NCBI RefSeq assembly: GCF_003315595.1
Contig: NZ_QNQU01000020.1
Span: 1 to 64,000, forward strand
DNA: 64,000 nt
Source: Pedobacter miscanthi
GTDB lineage: Bacteria; Bacteroidota; Bacteroidia; Sphingobacteriales; Sphingobacteriaceae
Reading direction: 5' to 3'
Shown in pieces: positions 9,778 to 18,213 of the stretch. The notes below the pieces were generated by a model that saw only the letters and a program-made list of their open reading frames with translations, searched no databases and had not been told where the DNA came from. Position numbers and translations under genes: made by a program. The stretch's first letter is position 1, and the number at the start of each line of letters is the position of its first letter.

Positions 9778-10017
9778 CTGATTACTTTTTTGACGATTAT
9801 CCTCGATTCCGCGCAGGGTGACAGGCAATCCCTATCCCACTTAATGAGAAACCTAATTTTTCATGATCTGGAAAGCAAGTGTATCACTTTTCGGTTTCAC
9901 CCGCCCCGTGCTGCGTTACAAATCCTCGCCCTCATACTTCGGGCTGTGGGTTTTCCACTGCACCCGGGTTTAGCCTGCAGGGTGAGCAGAACTATTAAAG
10001 GTTTTTGGCTATCGCAC

Positions 10018-10512
10018 TGGAACAGGACCTTGTTAAATAAACCTGACAGAGCGGGTAGCCCGCAGTAAAGCGCAGCGGAACGAGGACTACAAGCGATGGC
10101 AGGACTACAGCACCAATGAAAAACAGACGGTTGTTTTTCAGATAAAAAATATGTCACCATTCTATTAGACGCTGAATAACACAAAAAAAAGATACCACAA
10201 CTGATCTCTTATAGCTCTCTCTATTCCGCTACGCTCCAATCGAGAGGACGGGGCGATTAGATTTGCAGGAACAGACTGTTGTTAATTAAACCTGACAGAG
10301 CGGGTAGCCCGCAGTGAAGCGCAGCGGAACGAGGACTACAAGCGATGGCAGGACTACAGCACCAATGAGAAACAGACCGCTGGTTTTCAGATAAAAAATG
10401 TCACCATTTTATTAGACGCTGAATAACACAAAAAAAGATGCCACAACTGATCTCTTATAGCTCTCTCTATTCCGCTATGCTCTAATCGAGATGATGACGG
10501 GGCGAATAGATT
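10018..10512. repeat. Two-copy tandem repeat, unit about 249 bp
   Basis: The sequence from about 10018 to 10267 is repeated from 10268 to about 10512 with a constant offset of about 249 bp and only scattered differences. The common 20-mer beginning ACCTGACAGAGCGGG lies at 10041 and again at 10290. Neither copy has a long coding frame kept between copies. It is more like a duplicated intergenic element than a gene. Confidence 0.85.
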
Positions 10513-10555
10513 TACGAAGTCATCCTCTCGCTCAGGCCCCGTTAGACTTCGTAAA
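10511..10555 (-). terminator. Long-loop hairpin behind the ECF sigma gene
   Basis: TTTACGAAGT (10511-10520) is the exact complement of ACTTCGTAAA (10546-10555); the loop is 25 nt and GC-rich. It begins 6 bp from the sigma gene stop codon. There is no strong T-run, so termination is uncertain. Confidence 0.4.
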
Positions 10556-10560
10556 TGGCA

Positions 10561-11115
10561 CTACGAATTAAATTCCTTCCGAAGAATTTTAAGTGCATCG
10601 TAAATGGTATTATAGGCTGTTTTTATCGTTTGGTTGCTCTGCTCGGCAATCTGTTCGTAACTTAAGCCATCAAAAAATTTTAAATGGATCAGTTGTTTCT
10701 GCCGAAAGGTTAATTTCTCCAGCGCATTTTTAAGTTGGTGTTTCACCAGTTCATCGCTCTGTACCTTTACAATAAACTCTTCGTAACTCATCTCCATCCA
10801 ATCGCCATCGGCCCCTGCATTACAAAGCGCATCGTTAATTTTGCGTTTCCGTTCGAGGATGCGCAGCAATTTCCGTTTTAAGAAAGTACGCAGGTAGGCT
10901 TCAACATTATCAACGCGGGTTAGGCTTTCATGTTTCTCCCAAATGGTGGTAAAAACCAGATCGGTGGCTTCGCTGGCGGTATCGGCATCGGCACAAACCC
11001 TGATCCCGAAATTAACCAAAGGATAATAAAGTGCTGAATACAGGTCAAAAAACGCATCTTTATCGCCAGTCCGTAGTCGTTCCCATAATAAGTGATGCGC
11101 TAATTTGTTATCCAT
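10561..11115 (-). CDS. ECF RNA polymerase sigma factor
   Basis: This 184-residue protein has sigma region 2 (about residues 10-90) and a C-terminal region 4 helix-turn-helix (LTFRQKQLIHLKFFDGL followed by SYEQIAEQSNQTIKTAYN), the layout of Bacteroidota ECF sigma factors paired with FecR. It should direct transcription of fecR-susC-susD once released. The start is placed at Met 11115 (MDNKLAHH); the frame is open to 11157, but the extra 14 residues are hydrophobic and unlike the family. It is transcribed divergently from another ECF sigma gene, 156 bp away. Confidence 0.9.
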   Translation of the reverse strand: MDNKLAHHLLWERLRTGDKDAFFDLYSALYYPLVNFGIRVCADADTASEATDLVFTTIWEKHESLTRVDNVEAYLRTFLKRKLLRILERKRKINDALCNAGADGDWMEMSYEEFIVKVQSDELVKHQLKNALEKLTFRQKQLIHLKFFDGLSYEQIAEQSNQTIKTAYNTIYDALKILRKEFNS

Positions 11116-11271
11116 TAAGTTGTTAGTTGTTATCACAATATTAACTAAAAACAACAAGATTATTACCTACAGATTTTGATGAAAGTGAATTTCTCGCCCT
11201 ATTTGTATAAAAAACTTTTAATGCTGTAACATTTTTTGGGAATGGTATACTTATCGGGCAAAAATTAGATT

Positions 11272-11772
11272 TTGAAAAAGACAGACTTAGAAATAGAATT
11301 CGAAACCAAATTAAAAGATTATAAACTTTTGATTTATAAAGTTTGCCGCATGTATGCAAACAGCCACGATGACATTCAGGACCTGTACCAGGATATTATC
11401 ATCCAGCTTTGGAAATCGTACGCTAAATTTAGGGGCGAGGCCAAATTCAGCACCTGGTTGTACCGTATAGCCATTAATACTGCGCTTACCAATTTCCGCA
11501 AACAAAAACGAAACATTCAAACCAGCGATGTGGAGCTGCAAAACATTCAGATACCCTACGAGGAAGACATAGGCTTGAAAGAAGAGCAGCATCAACAACT
11601 ATATGCCGCTATCCAGCAATTGAACGATGTAGAAAAATCGATCGTAATGTTATACCTCGAAGATAAATCGTACGATGAAATGGAAGAAATCCTGGGTATC
11701 AGCAATGCCAACCTAAGGGTAAAAATGAACCGGATAAAAGATAAATTAAGAACCTTTACCAACAATAAATAA
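11272..11772 (+). CDS. ECF RNA polymerase sigma factor with TTG start
   Basis: This 166-residue sigma factor has region 2 (about 15-80, with QDLYQDIIIQLWKSY) and region 4 (about 105-160, with MLYLEDKSYDEMEEILGIS). The only start that keeps region 2 whole is a TTG at 11272; the next ATG lies within region 2. TTG may lower expression. The next gene begins one base after the stop codon, so they form a two-gene operon. It resembles the Bacteroidota sigma-70 family members found beside small membrane proteins, not the FecR-coupled type. The regulon is unknown. Confidence 0.9.
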   Translation: MKKTDLEIEFETKLKDYKLLIYKVCRMYANSHDDIQDLYQDIIIQLWKSYAKFRGEAKFSTWLYRIAINTALTNFRKQKRNIQTSDVELQNIQIPYEEDIGLKEEQHQQLYAAIQQLNDVEKSIVMLYLEDKSYDEMEEILGISNANLRVKMNRIKDKLRTFTNNK

Positions 11773-11773
11773 T

Positions 11774-12379
11774 ATGGAACTAGATCACTTAAAAAATAGC
11801 TGGAACAGCATATCTGCTGATTTAAACAGTAACGAATTTGATGTTTTAACAGCAACTAAAAAAGAAATGGAATCGCCGTTAAACGATCTGAAAGCCATGT
11901 CGAAAAGACAACTGATTACATTACCCCTGTTAATTATTTTTTTAGCCGTAATGACCACTATATTACCTGATATGAAAAACCAGTTATTGGTTTGGATGGC
12001 ATTTATTATACTTCCACTAACAACGATTTATTATTATTTCAATCTTAAACTGATCAATAGCCTGGAAAAAAGTGAGGGTGCAGTTAAAAACGATTTTCAA
12101 AAAAAGGTAAAACAGCTGATCAGCAATAACAACTTATATCTTAACCTTACAAGAGCCGCAATTTTGATACTCGTTGTGACTACGGAAATACTAATTCAAA
12201 ATAGCAATATGGGTTTAATACCAGGGATAGAGATGATGAAATCGCTTATGCTGCCATTACGTTTATTGATTTATGCTGGGGTAATAGGCGTACATTATAT
12301 AGTGAGCAGGTATACCTTTAACCGATATTTCGGCCAGTACTTAAAAAGGTTGAAAGGCTTGCTGGCGGAAATGGAGTAA
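11774..12379 (+). CDS. Small four-helix membrane protein, candidate anti-sigma partner
   Basis: The function is not recognised with certainty. This 201-residue protein has a charged N-terminal tail of about 40 residues (MELDHLKNSWNSIS...) and four predicted membrane helices near residues 43-63, 70-92, 118-140 and 153-178, with a Lys-rich loop between the second and third. The ATG follows the sigma gene stop codon by one base, so the two are translationally linked. Genes of this shape often follow ECF sigma genes in Bacteroidota. A cytoplasmic tail plus membrane anchor fits an anti-sigma factor, but no zinc-binding His-Cys motif is visible, so this is inference from context. Confidence 0.75.
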   Translation: MELDHLKNSWNSISADLNSNEFDVLTATKKEMESPLNDLKAMSKRQLITLPLLIIFLAVMTTILPDMKNQLLVWMAFIILPLTTIYYYFNLKLINSLEKSEGAVKNDFQKKVKQLISNNNLYLNLTRAAILILVVTTEILIQNSNMGLIPGIEMMKSLMLPLRLLIYAGVIGVHYIVSRYTFNRYFGQYLKRLKGLLAEME

Positions 12380-12390
12380 TTTTTAACTTT

Positions 12391-12412
12391 CGGTTCGTGG
12401 CGCCACGAACCG
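12391..12412. repeat. Perfect 22-bp palindrome (REP-like family)
   Basis: The core CGGTTCGTGGC is followed by its exact complement. Shorter relatives with the pattern GGTTCGTG-4 nt-CACGAACC occur at 14531-14550 and 14606-14625. Confidence 0.7.
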
Positions 12413-12422
12413 AGGAGAAAAA

Positions 12423-12518
12423 TTTTTGCACTCGTTTCCAAACGAGTGCAAAAATAGCTAAACGATTATATCGTTTGTAAACGATAAACTATTCAACGCT
12501 CGTTAAGAAACGAGCGTT
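12423..12518. repeat. Row of three further hairpins
   Basis: A 15-bp perfect stem with a 2-nt loop (12423-12454), overlapping small palindromes around AAACGATTATATCGTTT (12460-12485), and a 10-bp stem AACGCTCGTT/AACGAGCGTT (12495-12518) follow one another. The first has A and T runs on its two sides and could end transcription in either direction. Confidence 0.65.
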
Positions 12519-12602
12519 AGCGAAAAATCTTAAAGCAAGCTTTAATAGCGATCGTTGTAAGATTGCTTCGTCGGCTGAAAAAGCCTTCTCGCAATGACGA
12601 CT

Positions 12603-12633
12603 CCTCGCAGGTTTCGGAAACCTGCGAGGTCTT
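12603..12633 (+). terminator. Strong hairpin between convergent genes
   Basis: CCTCGCAGGTTT (12603-12614) pairs perfectly with AAACCTGCGAGG (12618-12629), followed by TCTTTT on the plus strand. It lies between the convergent membrane-protein gene and the GH13 gene and suits termination of the plus-strand operon. Confidence 0.6.
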
Positions 12634-12642
12634 TTATACAAA

Positions 12643-14574
12643 TTACTTCAAAGCAGTTTTACTAAAAACATGGTATTCTCCGGGAGCTAACGTTCTGGCA
12701 TAAATACTCGTACTTAAATTAATGCTGGTACCAACAGCATCAACCCAGGCCCCAGCCGATCCGAAATCGATATTAGCAGTTTGGCTAACCACATCAAAAT
12801 TACCCACCACCACAACGGTATTGCTGCCTTCGGTTAATTTGATGTATTTAATTCCGCCAGCCAGATCATACGTTGAAATAGCTGAATTAAAAATGCTGTT
12901 GTTCTTTTTTAACCGGATAAATTTTGCATAGGCATCGTACAATGCCTTGCGGTTAGGATCGCTGTAATAATCCCATTTAATTGGTTTTTCTCCTGTTCTA
13001 CCATTAAAGTCGATATTGATATCGTAACCCAGCTCTCCAAATTGCCAAACCATTTTAGGTCCGGGGATGCTAAACAGAAACGCAGCTGCAAGTTCTTCCC
13101 TTTTTAATGAGGTGGCCAGATTTCCTTTTATAATATAACTGCCAGAAGCATTCCCATAAGTGATGTTCTTAAAGTTTAAACGTTCTTCATCGTGACTTTC
13201 GCCATAAGTAACCAAACCGTCAGATTTAGTAAAGCCGTGATTGGCATAAAAGCCCCACTGGAAATTTGAATTATCCAGCCAGCCCATCGTCGCTTCATTC
13301 ATATTATAATTCAGGTTGTTCCAAAGCATCATACCATCATCGGCCAATACTTTTTCTTCTGATTGTTCTGCAAAATGCTCTAAAATCACGTAAAAATTAG
13401 GATCTAAACTTTTGATGTAAGCATTATAGTCTTTCCATATCGCAATGCGGCTGGCATCGTATAACCTGAATTGCGCATCGTCAGTAGATGCTTTCTGGGT
13501 AAAACCTTTAGAAAGGTCGAAGCGAAAACCATCAATTTTGTACTGTTGCATCCAGAATTTCATCACATCCTTTGAGAATTTTTTAGTGGCGGCACTTTCG
13601 TGATTAAAATCGTAGCTTACGTTAAAAGGATGTTTGGCATCAACATTAAACCACGGACTGTTTGCTGTGGGTTTTAAACCATCAAAATACAATTGTACCA
13701 TCGGCGATTGTCCGAATGAATGGTTCAGCACCATATCCATAATCACCGCTATACCCCGGCCATGGCATTCATCAATAAAATTCTGTAAAGCGGTTTTGGT
13801 TCCGTAATATTTATCGGGTGCAAAATAAAATGAGGGATTATAACCCCAGCTAAGATTGCCTTCAAATTCGCTTACGGGCATTAACTCAATGGCATTTATA
13901 CCCAGGCCGGTTAAATAATCGAGTTTGGCCAGTGTTGAAGCATAATTATGGTCGCTGGTAAAATCGCGGATCAGCAATTCGTAAATCACCAGGTTATTTC
14001 TATCCGGACGGGTAAAACTGCTATTTTTCCAGGTATAGGTGGGCTGATTTGCCTGCATTACACTAACAATACCTGTAGTTTTACCTGTGGGATAAGTTTT
14101 TAAATTTGGGTAAGTTGCTGCCGAAATGTACTGATCGTTATCAGGATCGAGCACTTTTTCGCAATATGGATCGGCAACTTTTAAGTTTCCATCCACATAA
14201 AACTGATAGGCATATTCGGTAGCAGGATTTAGGTTATCAATCTGCACCCACCAATAATTGCCATCCGTGGTATTTTTCATTGGTGATGCAGTTACAGACC
14301 AGTTGTTAAATTCCCCGATCAGTGCAACCGATGTTTTATTCGGTGCATACAAGGTTACAATGGCCGATGTTCCGTTATTGATAAATACTACACCATCTTT
14401 TGCACCTGCAGGTAAATCGGCTTTTTGGTTGGTTGGCGTTGGCTCAACACCACCATCTGATGCTTTTTTACAGGCGGTACTAAACGCTGTTATCAATAGC
14501 AATAGATAAATGATCGTTTTGGCTCTTTTTGTTTCGTGAAGACACGAAGCAATGCGGTTGATTATTTTTTTCAT
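12643..14574 (-). CDS. GH13 alpha-amylase-family lipoprotein, likely surface-exposed
   Basis: This 643-residue lipoprotein should hydrolyse alpha-1,4 bonds of starch or malto-oligosaccharides at the cell surface or in the periplasm. Cys35 closes a lipobox. An early-set/CBM48-like domain (about 60-150, GEFNNWS) precedes the TIM barrel. The four GH13 regions are seen: DMVLNH (280-285), GFRFDLSKG with nucleophile Asp353, ILEHF with acid/base Glu399, and SHDEER with Asp462. A REP-like inverted repeat lies inside the coding region at codons 9-15, adding an unusual stretch before the hydrophobic signal segment. It is the last gene of the maltose/starch locus, separated from the transporter gene by three hairpins. 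Confidence 0.93.
   Translation of the reverse strand: MKKIINRIASCLHETKRAKTIIYLLLLITAFSTACKKASDGGVEPTPTNQKADLPAGAKDGVVFINNGTSAIVTLYAPNKTSVALIGEFNNWSVTASPMKNTTDGNYWWVQIDNLNPATEYAYQFYVDGNLKVADPYCEKVLDPDNDQYISAATYPNLKTYPTGKTTGIVSVMQANQPTYTWKNSSFTRPDRNNLVIYELLIRDFTSDHNYASTLAKLDYLTGLGINAIELMPVSEFEGNLSWGYNPSFYFAPDKYYGTKTALQNFIDECHGRGIAVIMDMVLNHSFGQSPMVQLYFDGLKPTANSPWFNVDAKHPFNVSYDFNHESAATKKFSKDVMKFWMQQYKIDGFRFDLSKGFTQKASTDDAQFRLYDASRIAIWKDYNAYIKSLDPNFYVILEHFAEQSEEKVLADDGMMLWNNLNYNMNEATMGWLDNSNFQWGFYANHGFTKSDGLVTYGESHDEERLNFKNITYGNASGSYIIKGNLATSLKREELAAAFLFSIPGPKMVWQFGELGYDINIDFNGRTGEKPIKWDYYSDPNRKALYDAYAKFIRLKKNNSIFNSAISTYDLAGGIKYIKLTEGSNTVVVVGNFDVVSQTANIDFGSAGAWVDAVGTSINLSTSIYARTLAPGEYHVFSKTALK
14531..14550. 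repeat. REP-like inverted repeat inside the GH13 coding region
   Basis: On the minus strand GCTTCGTG, TCTT, CACGAAAC follow one another, the same 8-4-8 layout as the intergenic copy at 14606-14625. It encodes about residues 9-15 of the GH13 lipoprotein. Confidence 0.55.
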
Positions 14575-14605
14575 TTGGTTAAAATTTCAAGATTTAGCTT
14601 ATACG

Positions 14606-14750
14606 GGTTCGTGTCGCCACGAACCAGAACGAGTTTTTTACCAGAGAGAACACTGGGTTTTTCACAGCGTGCACTAAAATAAATATGTATGTCATCGGTC
14701 TGTGTCGCCACAGGCCGAATATGGGAATGGTCTGTGAGGACACAGACCAT
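14606..14750. repeat. Three REP-like hairpins between transporter and GH13 genes
   Basis: Three hairpins with 4-nt loops occur: GGTTCGTG/CACGAACC (14606-14625), TCGGTCTGTG/CACAGGCCGA (14695-14718, near perfect) and ATGGTCTGTG/CACAGACCAT (14727-14750, perfect). Two share the loop TCGC. They fill the gap between the MFS gene and the downstream GH13 gene and may cut read-through or stabilise the upstream mRNA. Confidence 0.7.
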
Positions 14751-14762
14751 GGAGTTAATGTT

Positions 14763-16139
14763 TTAGACTGATCTATTTTCTTCTACTTCGAGTTTCGAAG
14801 CTAAAGCATCATTTGTATTTTTAGTTTCTCTAATAAACACATAACAGATTACAGCGGCAAGAATCATCAAGCCACCTCCTAATTGTACAGCCAAGAGTCT
14901 GTCGTTATTGAGCACATTCCGCATTAACCAGCCAAAACCCAGTGAAGCGATAATTTCGGGCAATACAATAAAGAAGTTGAAAATCCCCATGTAAATCCCG
15001 ATTTTATCTTTGGGCAGCGAACCGCTTAACATGGCATAAGGCATAGAAAGGATGCTGGCCCAAGCAATACCAACCCCCGTCATACAGAGATAAAGCATGT
15101 TTTTATCGTGCACCCAGGCTACGCTGATCAAACCGATTGCGCCACAGATTAAACAGAGTGCATGTGTGGTTTTACGTCCCAGCGCATCAGCAATTTTAGG
15201 TAAAACCAAAGCGAATAGAAAGGTAATTACACTATAATAAGCAAGGGTTAAACTTCCAAAATCGGCACCATTAGCATACGCTGTGTCTGCTGCATTTTTA
15301 CCTCCAAAAACATTTACAGCTACAGCTGTGGTATAATAAAACCACATTAAAAACAAACCCGGCCAGGTAAAAAACTGAACCAAAGAAACAATCTGCATCC
15401 TTTTCGGCATATTCTTTAAGGCATGAAAAATTTCTCTTGCCCCGCCACCAAAACCTTTGTTACTTTCTTTTACTTTTTCTTTAAAATCTACATCCTGCGG
15501 AGGATATTCTTTGGTGGTAAAAACCGTCCATAATACGGCGGCAAAGAAGAAAAATGCGCCGATATAAAAAGAAAATTTAACATTATCCGGGATATTTCCC
15601 TGCGTTGCTGTATTAACTTTTCCAAATAATTTATTCATAATAATTGGCAATGAGGAAGCCACACTTCCGCCCAAACCGATCATCATACTCTGCATAATAA
15701 AACCACGATTAACCTGACTATCGGGTAATTTATCGGTAACAAAAGCACGGAAAGGTTCCATGGCAATGTTGCCGAAAACATCTAAAATCCAGAGTAATCC
15801 CGCAGCCATCCATAAGGCACTGCTATGTGGCATGAAAATGAGCGCGATACTACTCACAATCGCACCGATCATAAAATAAGGCCTTCTTCTACCCCATTTC
15901 GGGTGCCAGGTACGGTCGCTCAGATAGCCGATAATGGGCTGAACTAACAATCCGGTTAAAGGTGCAGCCAAAAACAACAAAGGAACCTGATCAGGGTTGG
16001 CGCCCAGGTTTTCGTAAATACGCCCCATGTTGGCCCGTTGTAAATCCCAACCGAACTGGATCCCGAAAAACCCCACGCTCATATTGATGATTTGTGCGAG
16101 TGTTAATTTGGGGTTCTCGAATATTGTTTTTAAGCTCAT
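14763..16139 (-). CDS. MFS sugar transporter, probable maltose importer
   Basis: This 458-residue protein with about 12 membrane segments belongs to the MFS/SLC45-like branch of sugar symporters. The motif GWDLQRANMGRIYENLGA near residue 28 and the loop GYLSDRTWHPKWGRRRPY (about 72-89) are typical of Bacteroidota transporters encoded in maltose loci. It should carry maltose or short maltodextrins from periplasm to cytoplasm by cation symport. It lies downstream of GH13 and GH65 genes on the same strand, so the imported sugar meets maltose phosphorylase at once. The 244-bp spacer upstream is filled by repeats, so its expression may be uncoupled from the upstream genes. Confidence 0.9.
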   Translation of the reverse strand: MSLKTIFENPKLTLAQIINMSVGFFGIQFGWDLQRANMGRIYENLGANPDQVPLLFLAAPLTGLLVQPIIGYLSDRTWHPKWGRRRPYFMIGAIVSSIALIFMPHSSALWMAAGLLWILDVFGNIAMEPFRAFVTDKLPDSQVNRGFIMQSMMIGLGGSVASSLPIIMNKLFGKVNTATQGNIPDNVKFSFYIGAFFFFAAVLWTVFTTKEYPPQDVDFKEKVKESNKGFGGGAREIFHALKNMPKRMQIVSLVQFFTWPGLFLMWFYYTTAVAVNVFGGKNAADTAYANGADFGSLTLAYYSVITFLFALVLPKIADALGRKTTHALCLICGAIGLISVAWVHDKNMLYLCMTGVGIAWASILSMPYAMLSGSLPKDKIGIYMGIFNFFIVLPEIIASLGFGWLMRNVLNNDRLLAVQLGGGLMILAAVICYVFIRETKNTNDALASKLEVEENRSV

Positions 16140-16142
16140 TTC

Positions 16143-16380
16143 GTATAGTTTAAGCGCTTAGCGCTAGGCGCAAGGCATTATAGTTTTGGTTCAATTTAAT
16201 TGCTAGGCGCATGGCGTTGGGCGTTTAGCGATTAATTTTTCTACCACAGAGATCGCAGAGTTTAACACGGAGTACACTGAGAAATATACTCTGTGTATCT
16301 CTGTGAATTTCCCTCGGTGTTCTCTGTGGTTAATATCATATCATTTCGCTCAACGCATATCGCTAGGCGCATAGCCAAGT
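16143..16380. repeat. Composite repeat block between GH13 and MFS genes
   Basis: GCTAGGCGCA-type motifs recur at about 16153, 16202 and 16360. In the middle lies an imperfect long inverted repeat with ends ACCACAGAGA (16243-16252) and TCTCTGTGGT (16321-16330). No gene is present. Confidence 0.6.
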
Positions 16381-16383
16381 CGA

Positions 16384-18213
16384 TTAAAACTCAATCACCT
16401 GAGCGCTAACCGGCGCCAAGGTTACAGGTATACTTGTTCCTGCAGGGATATTTAATTTTTTATCTGTTAACAGCTCGGTAACCGGCGATGAACTTTTAAC
16501 CTTTAAAACCTGATCTGGAATTTGTATATCAGCATTTAAAGTTTGCGTTCTATCAAAATTGGCAACCACTAATAAGCGTTGTTTACCAGAGTAACGGACA
16601 AAAGCATACATGCGGTTATTCATATTGCCGCTAAGGGGCACTTCATAAATTTCACCATTAACAACGGCATCACTTGTTGAAGTTACTTTTAATAGTTGTT
16701 TATAATAAGTCCTCAAACTTTGCTGTGCAGCATTTAATTTATGGCCATCAAACAATCCGCCGTTCATCCATTTCTGATGATTGGGAACACCCCAATAATC
16801 GAAAATTGTGGTGCGGTTATCGTCGCCACCAAAACCCTCCTTACCTTTACCCGGTTCGCCAACTTCCTGTCCGAAATAAAGCATTACCGGACCAGCGCCC
16901 AATGTTGCCGAAACAACCATTGCAGGTAAAGCCAGTTCAGCTTTACCTGCAAATCCTGCCGATGCGATGCGTTCTTCATCGTGGTTTTCTAAAAAGCGTA
17001 ACATGTGTTTGCCAAAACCAGCACTCTCTACCTGCCACACGTGTTTAATCGCCCCTACATCTGCAGTTGGTTCATTTCTGATTAATTTTTTAAGGCCATC
17101 GTATAAACCTACTTTATCGTACAGGTAATCGAATTTACCCTCTTCTAAATATTGCTGGTATACTTTTGGGTTATAGGCTTCTCCCAGGAAAATCAGGTCA
17201 GGGTTTACTTTTTTAACCTGTGGAATTACCCAGTTCCAGAATGCAATAGGTACCATTTCGGCCATATCACACCTAAATCCATCAACGCCTTTACGTGTCC
17301 AGTAGGTTAAAATATCCCTCATTTTAAGCCATACCGGCGGAATGGGCTCGAAATAAGTTTTCTCTCCGTTCTGATAATCTACCCCATAATTTAACTTGAT
17401 GGTTTCGTACCAGTCATCATATTTGGGCTGGGCAGAAAATACATTGTTTCCGGTGGCTTTTGCCGGATTTTCCTCAAACTTTCCGTCCTGAAGTTCGGAA
17501 AGTGGTGTTTTTTGTCCATTGGTTGGAACCGTTAAAGCCTGACCGGGGATATAATAAAAGTCGTTTTTAGGACTAAATGCTTTAGTTACCTCATCCTGTG
17601 CGCCAAAATCAATAACTCCTGATGGTTTTGAATAAGAATGATAACTCCGTGCTACATGGTTGGGTACAAAATCGATTATCACCTTTAAGTTTTTGGCATG
17701 CGTTCTTTTAACCAGTGCCTCAAACTCTTTCATCCTGTTTTTAACATCTACTGCCAGATCGGGATCGACATCATAATAATCGCGGATGGCATAAGGCGAA
17801 CCCGCCCTGCCCTTTACCACATCGGCATCATCAACTTTAATTCCATAAGCAGAATAATCGGTTAGGCTGGCATGGGCAATGGCCCCAGTATACCAGACAT
17901 AATTTACATGCAGTTCTTTTATGCCATCAAGTGCTTTATCGGTAATATCATTAAACTTACCGGAACCATTTTGTTCAATGGTTCCGTAGGGGATATTGGT
18001 GGTATTTTTATTCCCGAACAAACGGGGCAATAACTGATAAATAACGATCTGTTTATCGTTCATTTTGGGACGTTTTTGTGCAAAGGATGATATGGAGAGT
18101 ATAATAAAGATAGAAAAAAGCGCTCCTATCCTCCCCCTGCCCCCTCCAAACTGGGACAGACGAAATGTTGAGGAAGTGACATTTTCCATTTTACATTTTA
18201 CCTCTACAATCAT
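16384..18213 (-). CDS. GH13 alpha-amylase-family enzyme, exported
   Basis: This 609-residue enzyme should cut alpha-glucans or malto-oligosaccharides, most likely in the periplasm. A hydrophobic segment (about 30-43) ends with SSFAQ, a signal peptidase I site, so no lipid anchor is expected. GH13 regions are complete: DFVPNH (181-186), GFRCDMAE with nucleophile Asp316, FLGEAY with Glu345, and ENHDEER with Asp412. The start at 18213 overlaps the GH65 stop codon in an ATGA, which supports it, but the N-terminal 28 residues are long and Gly-rich for a signal n-region; Met9 (18189) is an alternative. A separate fold branch from the other two GH13 proteins here is likely. Confidence 0.92.
   Translation of the reverse strand: MIVEVKCKMENVTSSTFRLSQFGGGRGRIGALFSIFIILSISSFAQKRPKMNDKQIVIYQLLPRLFGNKNTTNIPYGTIEQNGSGKFNDITDKALDGIKELHVNYVWYTGAIAHASLTDYSAYGIKVDDADVVKGRAGSPYAIRDYYDVDPDLAVDVKNRMKEFEALVKRTHAKNLKVIIDFVPNHVARSYHSYSKPSGVIDFGAQDEVTKAFSPKNDFYYIPGQALTVPTNGQKTPLSELQDGKFEENPAKATGNNVFSAQPKYDDWYETIKLNYGVDYQNGEKTYFEPIPPVWLKMRDILTYWTRKGVDGFRCDMAEMVPIAFWNWVIPQVKKVNPDLIFLGEAYNPKVYQQYLEEGKFDYLYDKVGLYDGLKKLIRNEPTADVGAIKHVWQVESAGFGKHMLRFLENHDEERIASAGFAGKAELALPAMVVSATLGAGPVMLYFGQEVGEPGKGKEGFGGDDNRTTIFDYWGVPNHQKWMNGGLFDGHKLNAAQQSLRTYYKQLLKVTSTSDAVVNGEIYEVPLSGNMNNRMYAFVRYSGKQRLLVVANFDRTQTLNADIQIPDQVLKVKSSSPVTELLTDKKLNIPAGTSIPVTLAPVSAQVIEF

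Larger units (their letters stand above)
9561..10560. other. 1-kb repeat-filled gap between sigma factor and fecR genes
   Basis: No convincing gene is present; short open frames here are made of repeats. It holds a long hairpin near fecR (9728-9777), a GC-richer stretch resembling intergenic repeats (about 9795-10015), a 249-bp tandem duplication (10018-10512) and a hairpin behind the sigma gene (10511-10555). A fecR promoter should lie in 9561-9725. Confidence 0.7.

Noticed and set aside
9790..10184. Overlapping 92- and 95-residue open frames in the sigma-fecR gap
   Set aside because: They run on opposite strands through repeat sequence, have no recognisable domain and break in the second copy of the tandem repeat.
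11311..11598. A 95-residue minus-strand open frame over the TTG-start sigma gene
   Set aside because: It is antisense to conserved sigma region 2 and has no sign of its own function.
12391..12518. Possible CRISPR array
   Set aside because: The hairpins differ from each other in sequence and spacing, and there are no identical repeats with unique spacers or cas genes.
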